Source of the DNA: Trichococcus shcherbakoviae
Lineage (GTDB): Bacteria > Bacillota > Bacilli > Lactobacillales > Aerococcaceae
Direction of reading: 5' to 3'
DNA: 64,000 bases
NCBI RefSeq assembly: GCF_963666195.1
Contig: NZ_OY762653.1
Location: 868,001 to 932,000 of the forward strand
Part shown: piece after piece, positions 7,872 to 16,404 of the stretch
Position numbering within the stretch: position 1 is the first letter of the stretch
Layout of the letters: each line of letters begins with the position of its first letter
Made by a program: the position numbers and the translations under genes
The notes under the pieces: model-generated
What the model was told of the DNA's origin: nothing
The model's input: the letters and a program-made list of their open reading frames with translations, nothing else
Database searches by the model: none

Positions 7872-8792
7872 TTATGCATTCAGGAACGCATTGATGACTT
7901 CGTAGGCTTCCACAACCGATTCGGCTGTCTTCGGATAGGTGATGAAACCATGGACGATACCGTTCACGCGATGGACTTGTGACTTGTTGCCGGCATTCCG
8001 CAAGGCTTCCGCGTAGGCTTCGCCTTCATCCCGCAACGGATCGAATTCGGCCGTGATCACCAACGTTTCCGGTTGATTCGACAGGTCCTCCGCCATCAAA
8101 GGCGCGACATAGCCATTCTTGCGCAACTCGGGGTCGGGTTGGTACAACGCCATGTATTCTTCCATTTTTTTCGCAGTCAGTCCGTAATCATGCCCATTTG
8201 TGCGGATCGATTCGAACGGGGATGCTTCCGAATGATCCCAATAAGTGACAGGATACAGCAAAATCTGTTTGACCGGAATCGCTTGGCCTCTGTCGCGGAG
8301 CAGCAAAGACACGGCTGCAGCCAAGTTTCCGCCCGCGGAATCACCGATCAGAATCAGATCCGTTTCATCCGACAGACCGCTCTTTTCCAAGTGCTTCAGC
8401 AATACTTCAGCCACCCGATAACAGTCATAGAGGCCGGCCGGATACGGATGCTCCGGCGCCAAGCGATAGTCGACGGAGTAGACGGTTCTGCCGGTCAGAT
8501 CCGCCATATTGATGCAGGCATTCGTATACGTTTCGATGTCGCCGATGACCCACCCGCCGCCATGAAAAAACAGCAACGGTTCTTTATACAGACGCTCTTT
8601 TGGATAGAATACCCGCACAGGAATATCATGGGAACGGTCCTCCGAATAGATTTTGTGGTCCATGATGATATAGCCCTTTTTCGGCTTGGGAGCCAGTATA
8701 TGCTGCACTTTGCGGACACGGGCGTAGTCTTCCTGCATGTTGATTTTTGGTGATGACATCAACTTAAGCATCAATTTAAAAAATGGATTCAT
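7872..8792 (-). CDS. Alpha/beta hydrolase, hormone-sensitive lipase family
   Basis: A 306-residue esterase/lipase of the HSL (family IV) type. The oxyanion-hole motif FHGGGWVIGD lies near residue 80, the nucleophile elbow GDSAGG near 150, and the C-terminal acid and His are in AEFDPLRDEGEAY and VHGFITY. It should hydrolyse short acyl esters in the cytoplasm. The real start is ATG 8792, preceded by AGGAAGG; the long upstream extension has low-complexity non-coding character. It is first in the operon with the acyltransferase-like and zinc-ribbon membrane genes, suggesting ester-lipid making and breaking. Confidence 0.9.
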   Translation of the reverse strand: MNPFFKLMLKLMSSPKINMQEDYARVRKVQHILAPKPKKGYIIMDHKIYSEDRSHDIPVRVFYPKERLYKEPLLFFHGGGWVIGDIETYTNACINMADLTGRTVYSVDYRLAPEHPYPAGLYDCYRVAEVLLKHLEKSGLSDETDLILIGDSAGGNLAAAVSLLLRDRGQAIPVKQILLYPVTYWDHSEASPFESIRTNGHDYGLTAKKMEEYMALYQPDPELRKNGYVAPLMAEDLSNQPETLVITAEFDPLRDEGEAYAEALRNAGNKSQVHRVNGIVHGFITYPKTAESVVEAYEVINAFLNA

Positions 8793-8841
8793 CCTTCTGT
8801 CCTTCCTCTGACAGCGTTGGCTGTTCTGGTATCTTTGCTTC

Positions 8842-8870
8842 ATTATAGCACAGGAAAGCGCCAGTCCCAT
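8842..8870 (-). promoter_or_regulatory. Putative promoter of the esterase operon
   Basis: A perfect -10 TATAAT (8847 to 8842 on the minus strand) lies 50 bp before the esterase start. The -35 region is poor, so the call is tentative. Confidence 0.4.
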
Positions 8871-8926
8871 ATAGCCGTGAACCTTTGAGATGCCTCCTTG
8901 CGTGATGGGCTTGTCACTCTTCCGGC

Positions 8927-8954
8927 TTGCAAATCCCCCTACCAGTGTTATACT
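8927..8954 (+). promoter_or_regulatory. Putative promoter of the ABC exporter operon
   Basis: TTGCAA (8927-8932), 16-bp spacer, TATACT (8949-8954), about 100 bp upstream of the first gene of the operon. Confidence 0.4.
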
Positions 8955-9057
8955 TGTTATATAACGAACGGAAGGTTTGAGGTTGTGGGAAACCGATTGG
9001 ACACGTAAAATGAAGATATGAAAAAATAGGCGTAAAAAAGAAAGAAGGCGAGCTTTT

Positions 9058-9261
9058 ATGATAGCTGATTTGCAGCCATACTTACCCATTCTGATCCCTT
9101 TGGTCGTGATTCAGATTATTTTGTTGATCACGGCCCTGCTCCACCTGAACAAGCATCCGCAAGTAAAAATAGGCAGCAAAAATCTTTGGATCTTCATCAT
9201 CATCTTCCTGAACATCGTCGGCCCGGTCCTGTATTTCCTGATCGGAAGGGGAGATGAGTGA
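9058..9261 (+). CDS. Two-helix membrane protein, PLD nuclease N-terminal (PLDc_N) domain
   Basis: A 67-residue protein with two transmembrane helices (residues about 8-30 and 44-62) joined by a basic loop HLNKHPQVKIGSKN. The pattern, including WIFIIIFLNIVGPVLYFLIGR, is the PLDc_N domain found at the N-terminus of cardiolipin synthases and as a free small protein beside ABC exporters. Start ATG 9058 follows AAGAAGG. Its stop overlaps the start of the next gene (TGATG), so translation of the ABC ATPase is probably coupled to it. Confidence 0.85.
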   Translation: MIADLQPYLPILIPLVVIQIILLITALLHLNKHPQVKIGSKNLWIFIIIFLNIVGPVLYFLIGRGDE

Positions 9262-10178
9262 TGGATATCCTCACGATCGCCGGATTGGGGAAATCCTTCG
9301 GGAGCCAGCGCGTCCTCGCTGATTTGTCCTTCTCCGTCCCCGAAGGCTCGATCTACGGTTTCATCGGCAAAAACGGCTCAGGAAAGACGACGACAATGAA
9401 GATCGTTTTGGGCTTGCTGCAGTCGGATGCCGGAGAAATCAGCATCTGCGGCGAAAAAGTGCGTTATGGCGACACCCGTACAAACCGTTTCATCGGCTAT
9501 CTGCCGGATGTCCCCGAATTCTACGGTTTCATGACCGCAAAGGAATATCTGCGGCTGTGCGGCGAGATCACAGGCATGCCGTCCGCACTTATCAAAACAA
9601 AATCCGAAGAACTGCTGGAGCTGGTCGGGCTGGCGGATGTGAAAAAACGCATCGGCACGTTCTCCCGCGGCATGAAGCAGCGGCTGGGGATCGCCCAAGC
9701 CTTGCTGAACGAACCGCGACTCTTGATCTGCGACGAACCCACTTCCGCACTGGATCCGATCGGCCGCAGGGAAATCCTGGATATCCTTCTGAAAGTGAAG
9801 GAACGGACAACCGTGCTCTTTTCGACGCATGTCCTGACCGATGTGGAAGCCATCTGCGATCGGGTGGGCATCCTCGATGGCGGAAAACTCGTCCTGACCG
9901 GATCGGTATCCGAACTGAAAACCACGCACGCCAGACATTCCTGTTCGGTCACTTTCCGAACGCAGGCGGATGCCGCTGTATTCCGGGCAGATCCGCGATT
10001 AAGCATGATGAAGACTTCTATGCGTGCAAATGATCCTTCCCTCACCATCCAAGCCGAGGATCCGGAACAAGCCATGGCTCTGATCATCCGGATTTTGGGC
10101 GATACCGGATTGGTACCGCTCCATTTGGAAACGGCCGAACCCAAACTGGAGGATATCTTCCTGGAGGTGGTCCGATGA
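9261..10178 (+). CDS. ABC transporter ATP-binding protein
   Basis: A 305-residue ABC ATPase of the ABC-2 exporter type. Walker A is GKNGSGKT near residue 37, the signature is SRGMKQRLGIAQAL near 133, Walker B is LLICDEP near 153, and the H-loop is STHVLTD near 190. A C-terminal extension of about 85 residues after the core is common in this class. ATG 9261 is used, overlapping the upstream stop, with GGAAGGGGAG in front; the GTG three bases earlier is an alternative. It partners the permease that follows with a four-base overlap. Substrate unknown; the context offers antibiotic, peptide or bacteriocin export as options. Confidence 0.92.
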   Translation: MDILTIAGLGKSFGSQRVLADLSFSVPEGSIYGFIGKNGSGKTTTMKIVLGLLQSDAGEISICGEKVRYGDTRTNRFIGYLPDVPEFYGFMTAKEYLRLCGEITGMPSALIKTKSEELLELVGLADVKKRIGTFSRGMKQRLGIAQALLNEPRLLICDEPTSALDPIGRREILDILLKVKERTTVLFSTHVLTDVEAICDRVGILDGGKLVLTGSVSELKTTHARHSCSVTFRTQADAAVFRADPRLSMMKTSMRANDPSLTIQAEDPEQAMALIIRILGDTGLVPLHLETAEPKLEDIFLEVVR

Positions 10179-10939
10179 GAGCGTATCTTGCCTTCACAAA
10201 AAAGGAACTGACTGAATATATGCGCAACTTCAAACTGTTCCTGGCGATCGCCTTGTTTGCGCTGTTGGGCATCATGAATCCGTTAACGGCCAAATTTTTG
10301 CCTGATCTGTTGGGAAATTTCATGCCGGAAGGGATCACGATCCTGATTGCGGAACCGACGAACCTCGATTCCTGGATCCAATTCTTCAAGAACGGCACCC
10401 AGATTGGCCTGTTCATCATCGTCATCCTCTTGAGCGGCATGATGGCTAAGGAATATGAAAAAGGCACGCTCATCAATATGGTCACGAAAGGTCTGCCGCG
10501 CCGGACCATCCTTTTTTCAAAATTCACAGGCGCTCTGCTGCTCTGGACCGTCAGCTATTGGGTCTGCTTTTTCATCACTTTGGGGTACACGCTGTATTAC
10601 TTCCCTGAAGGCACGACGGAAAATCTGGCCTTGTCCGTCGTCAGCCTCTACCTGTTCGGCATCCTGCTGATTGCCGGCCTGCTGCTCGGGGCTGTCTTGT
10701 TCAAAAATGCCTACGGGCCACTGTTGTTCACGGGTGCCTTCCTGATGGTGCTGTTTTTGTGGAACCTGTTCCCGGAAGCGGCCGAGTGGAACCCGCTGGT
10801 GCTGGCTTCGCGCAACATGGACATGCTGCAGGGGACGCTGTTGCTTAAGGAACTTTGGAATCCGCTGCTGACGACGGGACTGATGATCGGTTCAGCTCTT
10901 GTTGCGGCGGTGAAATTTTTCAACAAAACTGCACTATGA
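10175..10939 (+). CDS. ABC-2 type transporter permease
   Basis: A 254-residue integral membrane protein with six predicted hydrophobic segments, starting MRAYLAFTKKELTEYMRNFK, a typical ABC-2 permease N-terminus with an amphipathic lead-in. The motif SGMMAKEYEKGTL near residue 90 is characteristic of this permease class. The start codon overlaps the ATPase stop (ATGA), indicating translational coupling and a shared complex. A strong terminator follows the stop. Confidence 0.9.
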   Translation: MRAYLAFTKKELTEYMRNFKLFLAIALFALLGIMNPLTAKFLPDLLGNFMPEGITILIAEPTNLDSWIQFFKNGTQIGLFIIVILLSGMMAKEYEKGTLINMVTKGLPRRTILFSKFTGALLLWTVSYWVCFFITLGYTLYYFPEGTTENLALSVVSLYLFGILLIAGLLLGAVLFKNAYGPLLFTGAFLMVLFLWNLFPEAAEWNPLVLASRNMDMLQGTLLLKELWNPLLTTGLMIGSALVAAVKFFNKTAL

Positions 10940-10943
10940 CAAC

Positions 10944-10992
10944 AAAAAAACGCGCCATCAAGCCCTTTTTCGGCTGATGACGCGTTTTTTGA
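10944..10992. terminator. Terminator after the ABC exporter operon
   Basis: AAAAAAACGCG-CATCA ... TGATG-A-CGCGTTTTTT forms a long stem with a T run, immediately downstream of the permease stop. Confidence 0.9.
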
Positions 10993-11030
10993 GGTTTTCG
11001 GTAATAAGGATTTTTGGTGTTTTTCTTCAG

Positions 11031-11212
11031 CTCCGGTCAACTGAACCTTCGACGGAGTTGAGAGTCTGATTCGGACCCTCTGCTCCGGCGGCGAGCGCTT
11101 GGCAGGAGCAGACTAATTGTTTCGGGCCGGCTGCACCGGCCCGCACCGGCTTCGCCGGAGAAGAACACTCGATCCAGGCCATCTGCTCCCGCCGAACCGT
11201 ACTTAAATCGAC
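11031..11212. repeat. Hairpin repeat array, family B, about 4 units of 52 bp
   Basis: CTCCGG-type half-sites begin at 11031, 11083, about 11134 (CACCGG) and 11185 (CTCCCG), a period of about 50-52 bp. Within units the partner strand appears as CGGAG in contexts such as CTTCGACGGAG and CTTCGCCGGAG. The segment GAGAAGAACA-n-GATCCAG also recurs in the array at 4258. It lies between two converging genes, beyond the ABC permease terminator and against the 3' end of the siderophore permease. Confidence 0.75.
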
Positions 11213-12184
11213 TCAGCGCATCCTCCCCAACAGCAAATACAGGAAATAAGGCGCCCCGATCAGGGAAACGACGATACCGGTCGGAAAAGCGGTATCCATC
11301 ACCGTACGGCCGATCGCATCGGCGACCAACAGGATGATGCTGCCGATCAGCAGTGCAAGCCAACTGTAGCGTTCATGCCGTTTGCCGCCCAGTTTTTTGG
11401 CGATGTGCGGGGACATCAGACCGATGAAGCCGATGTTGCCGGTCAACGAGATCGCCGCTGAAGCGATGGCGACCGCGCAAAGCAGCAGAATCAGTTTTTC
11501 GTTCCGGAGCCTCAATCCCAACGCAAGAGCGGTTTCCTCTCCCAACGCGAGAATGTTCAGCGTCGGGGCCTTCAGAAAAAGGATCCCCATCGCCAACAGC
11601 CAACCGGGCAGGATCGTGAACACAAAGGGCCAGGTCGAACCCCAGATGTTTCCCGACATCCAAGCAGTGATGAAACTGACGTCGGTCCGGTCGGAGGAGG
11701 ACATCAGCAGGATGATCAACCCCGAAAAGGCGGAGGAGATCCCCGCTCCGATGACGACCAACTGCATCGCATGCTGTTTGTGGCTGCGGCTGTAGCTAAG
11801 CAGGTAAACTGTGGAGGCAGCCACCAGCGCGCTGAGGAAAGCGACAAGCGGCAATGCCGCAGAAAACTGAAGCATGCCTTCGCCCGCGTACAGATAGAAG
11901 ATCGTCACGCCGAGGCCGGCACCGGAATTGATGCCCAGAAGCCCCGAATCGGCCAAGTCGTTGTTGCTCAAGGTCTGCAGGATGATGCCAGCGCCTGCCA
12001 AGCAGGCGCCGGCCATCGTCAATACCAATGCCCGAGGCAAGCGGATCTGGTAAAAGACGTAGTTTTCTTTAAAAGCCCCATTCCCTGACAGCACCTGCAG
12101 GATGCGGTCCAACGGAAGCGAAGAATAACCCATGGACAAGGCAGCGATGAAAGCCGCCACGAACAAAAAGAGGAATAGCCACAA
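11213..12184 (-). CDS. Iron-siderophore ABC permease (FecCD family)
   Basis: A 323-residue FecCD/BtuC-type permease with about nine hydrophobic helices. Family motifs include RLPRALVLTMAGACLAGAG near residue 48, LADSGLLGINSGAG near 78, and GNIGFIGLMSPHIAKKL near 268, the coupling helix region contacting the ATPase. TTG 12184 is the annotated start, but its upstream sequence has little Shine-Dalgarno and the protein would lack the usual basic N-terminus. An in-frame CTG at 12220, seven bases after AAAGGGGGA, would add residues including PTYRKK and may be the true start. It is last in the siderophore operon. Confidence 0.9.
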   Translation of the reverse strand: MWLFLFLFVAAFIAALSMGYSSLPLDRILQVLSGNGAFKENYVFYQIRLPRALVLTMAGACLAGAGIILQTLSNNDLADSGLLGINSGAGLGVTIFYLYAGEGMLQFSAALPLVAFLSALVAASTVYLLSYSRSHKQHAMQLVVIGAGISSAFSGLIILLMSSSDRTDVSFITAWMSGNIWGSTWPFVFTILPGWLLAMGILFLKAPTLNILALGEETALALGLRLRNEKLILLLCAVAIASAAISLTGNIGFIGLMSPHIAKKLGGKRHERYSWLALLIGSIILLVADAIGRTVMDTAFPTGIVVSLIGAPYFLYLLLGRMR

Positions 12185-12212
12185 TTTTTTCCGATAAGTC
12201 GGATTCCATTCA

Positions 12213-13214
12213 TTAAACAGCTCGGATTCCCCCTTTTCTGGCGATCGTCACGTAAAAAGGCACGCCAATCACGGAAACGATCGCCACAACGGGAATTTCG
12301 AAAGGACTGACAACCGTGCGGCCGATGTAATCAGCCAGGATCATGAAAGTCCCGCCGACCGTGATACACAACGGAATGATTTTGCGGTAATCCTGCCCGA
12401 CCATTTTGCGCACGACATGCGGAATCATCAAACCGATCAGGGCCAAATTGCCGGCGATGGCGACTGCGCTGCCTGCAAGCAGCGTGATCAAAAGAATCAG
12501 GGCGGTCCGGATCAGATTGGTCCGTTGCCCCATGCTGATCGCTGTTTCCTCGCCCAAACTCAGCACAGTCAACTGGCCGCTGAACACTAAGCTCAGCAGC
12601 AGCGCCAGCCCGATGACAGGCGTTATGCTCAAAATATTCCAATCCACGCCCATCAGGCCGCCGGAAGTCCACATCGAAACATCCTTCGAGATGCGGAACC
12701 AGATCGCGATCCCGTCCGCGATGGCCTGGAAAAAGAACGAGACGGCTGCTCCAATCAGGATCAGGTTCAAGGGTGATTGTCCGCTTCTGATCGCATTACT
12801 GAGACCGTACACGAACAGCATAGCCAAACCCGCACCCACGAAACAGGCAATGGAAACGAGCAGATAGGAACTCTGCGGAGCCAGGGCATAGACCAAGGCC
12901 ACAGCGATGTTTGCTCCGGAAGTCAGCCCCAAAAGCCCGGGGTCGGCCAACGGATTCCGCGTCAGCGCCTGCATGATCGCTCCGGCAACAGCCAAGGAAC
13001 TGCCTACGAAGAAGGCACCCAGAATGCGCGGGAAACGGATGCCCCTAAGCACAAGGTAATAATCTCCGCCGCCTTCCCCGATGATTGCTTCGATCAGGTC
13101 AGACCAATCCGTGTCCGCCGCTCCTGTGTAAAGCGCCAGCACCGCTGCCGCGATCAGCAACAAAACCGTTACAGCCAGATAGATTCCGAAGGCGTTTCGT
13201 TTCCGTTTAATCAC
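12213..13214 (-). CDS. Iron-siderophore ABC permease (FecCD family)
   Basis: A 333-residue FecCD permease, probably the heterodimer partner of the next gene. Motifs: RFPRILGAFFVGSSLAVAGAI near residue 60, NPLADPGLLGLTSGA near 85, SLGEETAISMGQ near 212 and GNLALIGLMIPHVVRKM near 258. The N-terminus is basic (MIKRKRN) before the first helix. Translation starts at GTG 13214 with AGAGGGG upstream. It lies 15 bp after the binding-protein gene. The pair imports ferric siderophore across the membrane. Confidence 0.93.
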   Translation of the reverse strand: MIKRKRNAFGIYLAVTVLLLIAAAVLALYTGAADTDWSDLIEAIIGEGGGDYYLVLRGIRFPRILGAFFVGSSLAVAGAIMQALTRNPLADPGLLGLTSGANIAVALVYALAPQSSYLLVSIACFVGAGLAMLFVYGLSNAIRSGQSPLNLILIGAAVSFFFQAIADGIAIWFRISKDVSMWTSGGLMGVDWNILSITPVIGLALLLSLVFSGQLTVLSLGEETAISMGQRTNLIRTALILLITLLAGSAVAIAGNLALIGLMIPHVVRKMVGQDYRKIIPLCITVGGTFMILADYIGRTVVSPFEIPVVAIVSVIGVPFYVTIARKGGIRAV

Positions 13215-13229
13215 TGCAATCGTCCCCTC

Positions 13230-14159
13230 TTATTCCGCTAAAAAGGATTCCTCGAAGAAGTCCAGTTGGTAATCCAACGATAGCGAATCATTGAAATAGA
13301 ATGTCTCGGCATCAGCCACAAACACTTGGTTGTTCTGCACAGCCGGAATGTTCTTGAACCATTCGGCATCCAAAAAGCTCGATTCCGGATCGGTTGCGGC
13401 CAAGCTCAGGATCAGGTAGTCGCCGATGTAATCACCGAGCACCTCTTCGGAAATGGCATAATAACCTGCATCAAGGGCGTTTTCTTTGACCGTTTCAGGC
13501 ATATTCAGCCCCATTTCCTGATAAAGAATCTCCGTGCCGCGTGCCCAATTGTCGCCGAAAATGTACATCTGTTTATCGAAGTTCTCGGCAACCGTGACCG
13601 TCGCTTCCTCGCCTATGGCACCCTTGATTTCCTCACCTACCGTTTGTGCTTCAGCTTGGAATGCCTCCACCCACGCGACAGCTTCCTCTTCCTTGTTGAC
13701 TACTTTCCCGATTTCCACGATCTGATCCAGGTAAGAAAGGTCTCCGTATGTGAACAGGACGGTCGGCGCGATTTCCGACAATTGATCGGCATTTTCGATA
13801 TTGTCCAAGCCGATGATCAAATCCGGTTCCAATTCGAGAATTTTTTCGACGTCGGCATTCGATACGACTGCGACGCCTGAAAGACCTTCGCTGAAATTCG
13901 GGTTACCGGCTGACCAAGCATCCACGCCGACGATGTTGATGTCGAAGTTGATGAGATCCCCAGCATAGGACGACAGCACCACTACCCGTTCCGGGTTTGC
14001 GGGAACCGCGATTTCTTCGCCGTCGACCGTTGTGTACGTCACTGTTTCGGTTGCTGCGCTTTCGCTAGATTCATCGGCTGTGTCCGTAGCGGAGCAGGCT
14101 CCCAAAATCAATCCGGCACTCAATAACATTGTCAGTGATAGTTTGTTTATTTTTTTCAT
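13230..14159 (-). CDS. Iron-siderophore substrate-binding lipoprotein
   Basis: A 309-residue lipoprotein of the FepB/FhuD class-III binding family. A signal peptide with lipobox LILGAC ends at Cys about residue 21, followed by a Ser/Thr/Glu-rich linker. The mature domain has the typical opening PERVVVLSSYAGDLINFDINIVG and LEPDLIIGLDNIENADQL. It captures ferric siderophore outside the membrane and delivers it to the two FecCD permeases. Start ATG 14159 is preferred because GAGGAG is seven bases upstream; the ATG six bases earlier is too close. It follows the ATPase gene by two bases. Confidence 0.92.
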   Translation of the reverse strand: MKKINKLSLTMLLSAGLILGACSATDTADESSESAATETVTYTTVDGEEIAVPANPERVVVLSSYAGDLINFDINIVGVDAWSAGNPNFSEGLSGVAVVSNADVEKILELEPDLIIGLDNIENADQLSEIAPTVLFTYGDLSYLDQIVEIGKVVNKEEEAVAWVEAFQAEAQTVGEEIKGAIGEEATVTVAENFDKQMYIFGDNWARGTEILYQEMGLNMPETVKENALDAGYYAISEEVLGDYIGDYLILSLAATDPESSFLDAEWFKNIPAVQNNQVFVADAETFYFNDSLSLDYQLDFFEESFLAE

Positions 14160-14161
14160 GT

Positions 14162-14956
14162 TCATTCTCCTCTATTTATCAATTCGTATCCGATGATGAC
14201 GGGTTTATTTGTCTTTGCGTCCGGCTGGATGGTCGGACGGATGTTGAAGATGGACGCTATATTCGCGGCGGTGATCACTTTATCCGCCGCACCTTGACAG
14301 ACGACTTTGCCGTCCGCTAGCGCCACGATATGGTCGGAATAGAGCGAAGCCTGATTGATGTCGTGCAGCACCATCACGATCGTATAACCTTCCTCTTCAT
14401 TCAGTTTCTTCAGTAGTTCCAAAATTTCCAGTTGGTAACTGATGTCCAGATAGGTCGTCGGTTCATCCAAAAAGATTATGTCGGTTTTTTGCGCCAACGC
14501 CATCGCCAGCCAGACCCGTTGCCGCTGCCCGCCTGACAGTTCATCGATATAGCGGTGACGCAGCTCGTCGATTTGCGTCTTCTTGATGGCCCAGTCGATG
14601 ATTTCCTTGTCCTCGCTGCCCAATCCCCTCAAGCCTTTCCGGTGTGGGAACCTGCCGTACGAAACGATCTCTTCAACCGTGATGCCGGAAAGGTTTTCCT
14701 GACGCTGCAGCAGGATTGCAATCCGTTTCGCCAACCGTTTCGTATCCATCGTAAAAATCGAAACACCGTCCAGCAGAATGTCGCCGCTCGAGCAAGTCAG
14801 GATACGCGACATCGCCTTCAATAAGGTCGATTTTCCGCAACCGTTCGGCCCGATGATTGTTGTGATTTTCTGTGGTGCGATAGTGACTGAGATATTTTTC
14901 ACAATGATCTGCTTGTCGTACTTGATTTGCACCTCCTCAACTTTCAGGCTGCACAT
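14162..14956 (-). CDS. Iron-siderophore ABC transporter ATP-binding protein
   Basis: A 264-residue FecE/FhuC-type ATPase. Walker A is GPNGCGKST near residue 38, the signature LSGGQRQRVWLAMALAQ near 140, Walker B IIFLDEPT near 160, and the H-loop VLHDINQAS near 193. First gene of the operon ATPase, binding lipoprotein, permease, permease. The intergenic region upstream contains a Fur box, so expression should rise under iron limitation. Start ATG 14956 follows AAAGGGGA and GAAGG. Confidence 0.94.
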   Translation of the reverse strand: MCSLKVEEVQIKYDKQIIVKNISVTIAPQKITTIIGPNGCGKSTLLKAMSRILTCSSGDILLDGVSIFTMDTKRLAKRIAILLQRQENLSGITVEEIVSYGRFPHRKGLRGLGSEDKEIIDWAIKKTQIDELRHRYIDELSGGQRQRVWLAMALAQKTDIIFLDEPTTYLDISYQLEILELLKKLNEEEGYTIVMVLHDINQASLYSDHIVALADGKVVCQGAADKVITAANIASIFNIRPTIQPDAKTNKPVIIGYELINRGE

Positions 14957-15010
14957 GCCTTCATTCCCCTTTCTTTATCCTTGCAGAAGCGATTCATTTC
15001 CGGATCGTTC

Positions 15011-15039
15011 TTGACATTTTCGAATAAAAATTATTTAAT
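15011..15039 (+). promoter_or_regulatory. Promoter of the ferredoxin reductase gene
   Basis: TTGACA at 15011-15016, 17-bp spacer, TTTAAT at 15034-15039. The Fur box begins immediately after the -10, a position where repressor would block initiation. Confidence 0.75.
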
Positions 15040-15062
15040 TGATAATGAGAATCATTCTCATT
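15040..15062. promoter_or_regulatory. Fur box in the divergent iron-gene region
   Basis: GATAATGAGAATCATTCTC at 15041-15059 matches the classical 19-bp Fur box at 17 positions, and AATGAGAAT-C-ATTCTCATT (15044-15062) is a perfect 9-1-9 palindrome. It lies between the siderophore ABC operon and the reductase gene and can repress both. Confidence 0.9.
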
Positions 15063-15123
15063 TATAATTTATTCTATTATCATTCATAACATCCAATTAG
15101 TCAACAGAAAATGAGGTGGTCTT

Positions 15124-16143
15124 TTGAACGAAGTATTTGACGTAACGATAATCGGTGGCGGGCCTTCGGGTCTGTACAGTGCTTTCTACAGCGGTTTGCG
15201 CAATCTGAAGACGAAGCTGATCGAATCCCAGCCCGTCCTTGGCGGCAAAGTCAACCTGTACCCAGACAAAATCTTATGGGATGTGGGCGGTCTGACACCG
15301 ATCACCGGCAAACAGTTCCTTTCCAATTGCATCACGCAAGGCCTGACGTTCCATCCGACCGTATGTCTGAATACGGAAGTCAGCCTGATCACCAAAGTCG
15401 CGGGCGTTTTCGATATCCGCGCCAGCAATGGCGACCATCATTACACGAAAGCGGTGATCCTTGCATACGGCAGCGGCATCATCACACCGAACAGGCTGGC
15501 GGTCGACGGTGCGGAGCAGTTCGAACGGACCAATCTGCATTACATCCCGACCAGTCTTCATGCGTTCCGCAACAAACAGGTTTTCCTTTCGGGAGGCGGA
15601 AACACAGCGATCGAACAGGCGAACGAATTGCTGTCCATCGCAAACGGCGTAACCCTCGCTTGCCGCAGCAATGAACTGCGCGCACATGAACACGGCGTGG
15701 AGACCTTCCTCAACAACGGCGGCAAGCTGCTTCTGGAAACGCAGATCCGCTCCTTCCGTTCCAACCGCGAAGGCGAGATCGAAGCCGTTTCCCTTTCGGT
15801 CAGCGGTGAGCATCGGACTGTGGCTGCCGATGCGGTCATCGTCAACCACGGCTTCGCCAGCAAACAGGCGATTGCGTTCGGTGATGCAATGGAGCTGCAG
15901 TTCAACGAAAACAACTTCATCGAAGGCAGCCCCGACAGCACAATCGGCTACCCGGGCATCTTTGCGGCAGGTGACGCGATCGCCTACTCGGGCAAAGTCA
16001 ATCTGCTGGTCGGCACCTTCCAGGACGCCGTGAATGCTGTGAACAGCGTCAAGCAATACCTGAACCCCACCGCTGAAAAGCACGCAATGGTGTCCTCTCA
16101 CAACGAAGCATTCGCGGAGAAAAACAAACAGTACTGTGTGTAG
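15124..16143 (+). CDS. Ferredoxin/flavodoxin--NADP reductase, thioredoxin reductase-like (YumC type)
   Basis: A 339-residue FAD/NAD(P) two-domain flavoprotein. The FAD-binding GGGPSGLYSAFY motif is at residues 11-22, the NADPH-binding FLSGGGNTAIEQANE near 157, and the C-terminal FAD motif YPGIFAAGDAIAYSG near 278. It lacks the thioredoxin-reductase CxxC, which fits the type 2 ferredoxin-NADP reductase family. Start is TTG 15124 with GAGGTGG upstream. Sharing a Fur box with the siderophore uptake operon suggests it supplies electrons for releasing iron from ferric siderophore, which is inference. A strong terminator follows. Confidence 0.9.
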   Translation: MNEVFDVTIIGGGPSGLYSAFYSGLRNLKTKLIESQPVLGGKVNLYPDKILWDVGGLTPITGKQFLSNCITQGLTFHPTVCLNTEVSLITKVAGVFDIRASNGDHHYTKAVILAYGSGIITPNRLAVDGAEQFERTNLHYIPTSLHAFRNKQVFLSGGGNTAIEQANELLSIANGVTLACRSNELRAHEHGVETFLNNGGKLLLETQIRSFRSNREGEIEAVSLSVSGEHRTVAADAVIVNHGFASKQAIAFGDAMELQFNENNFIEGSPDSTIGYPGIFAAGDAIAYSGKVNLLVGTFQDAVNAVNSVKQYLNPTAEKHAMVSSHNEAFAEKNKQYCV

Positions 16144-16161
16144 ATTTGTAGATTTGTAGAT

Positions 16162-16207
16162 ACGCAAAAAGCAGCCGACGGGACGCCTCATCGGCTGCTT
16201 TTTGCGT
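16162..16207 (+). terminator. Terminator of the ferredoxin reductase gene
   Basis: Perfect 15-bp stem GCAAAAAGCAGCCGA / TCGGCTGCTTTTTGC with T run, 20 bp after the stop. Confidence 0.9.
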
Positions 16208-16219
16208 TTATACTTGTAG

Positions 16220-16404
16220 TTGTCCGATTCTTTCGGGTTATCGGACAACACACACTACATTCGTTCTACGGTTGTCCGATTCTTTCGGGTTATCGGACAA
16301 CGCACACTACATTCGTTCTACGGTTGTCCGATTCTTCCCGGTTATCGGACAACGCACACTACATTCGTTCTCTGGTTGTCCGATTCTTCCCGGTTATCGG
16401 ACAA
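16220..16404 (+). repeat. Hairpin repeat array, family A (TTGTCCGAT/ATCGGACAA), 4 units of 52 bp
   Basis: Four 29-bp palindromic units TTGTCCGAT-11 nt-ATCGGACAA start at 16220, 16272, 16324 and 16376, exactly 52 bp apart. The 11-nt loops are TCTTTCGGGTT or TCTTCCCGGTT. The three 23-bp spacers are almost identical (CGCACACTACATTCGTTCTNYGG), which excludes a CRISPR array. Related arrays are at 26223 and 27475. Short proteins can be read through the array in changing frames, because 52 is not a multiple of three; they are not genes. Confidence 0.93.

Noticed and set aside
16220-16404. CRISPR array (and the same for 26223-26458 and 27475-27711)
   Set aside because: Repeat-spacer geometry is 29/23 bp, but the spacers are near-identical and the repeats are full palindromes; no cas genes are nearby.
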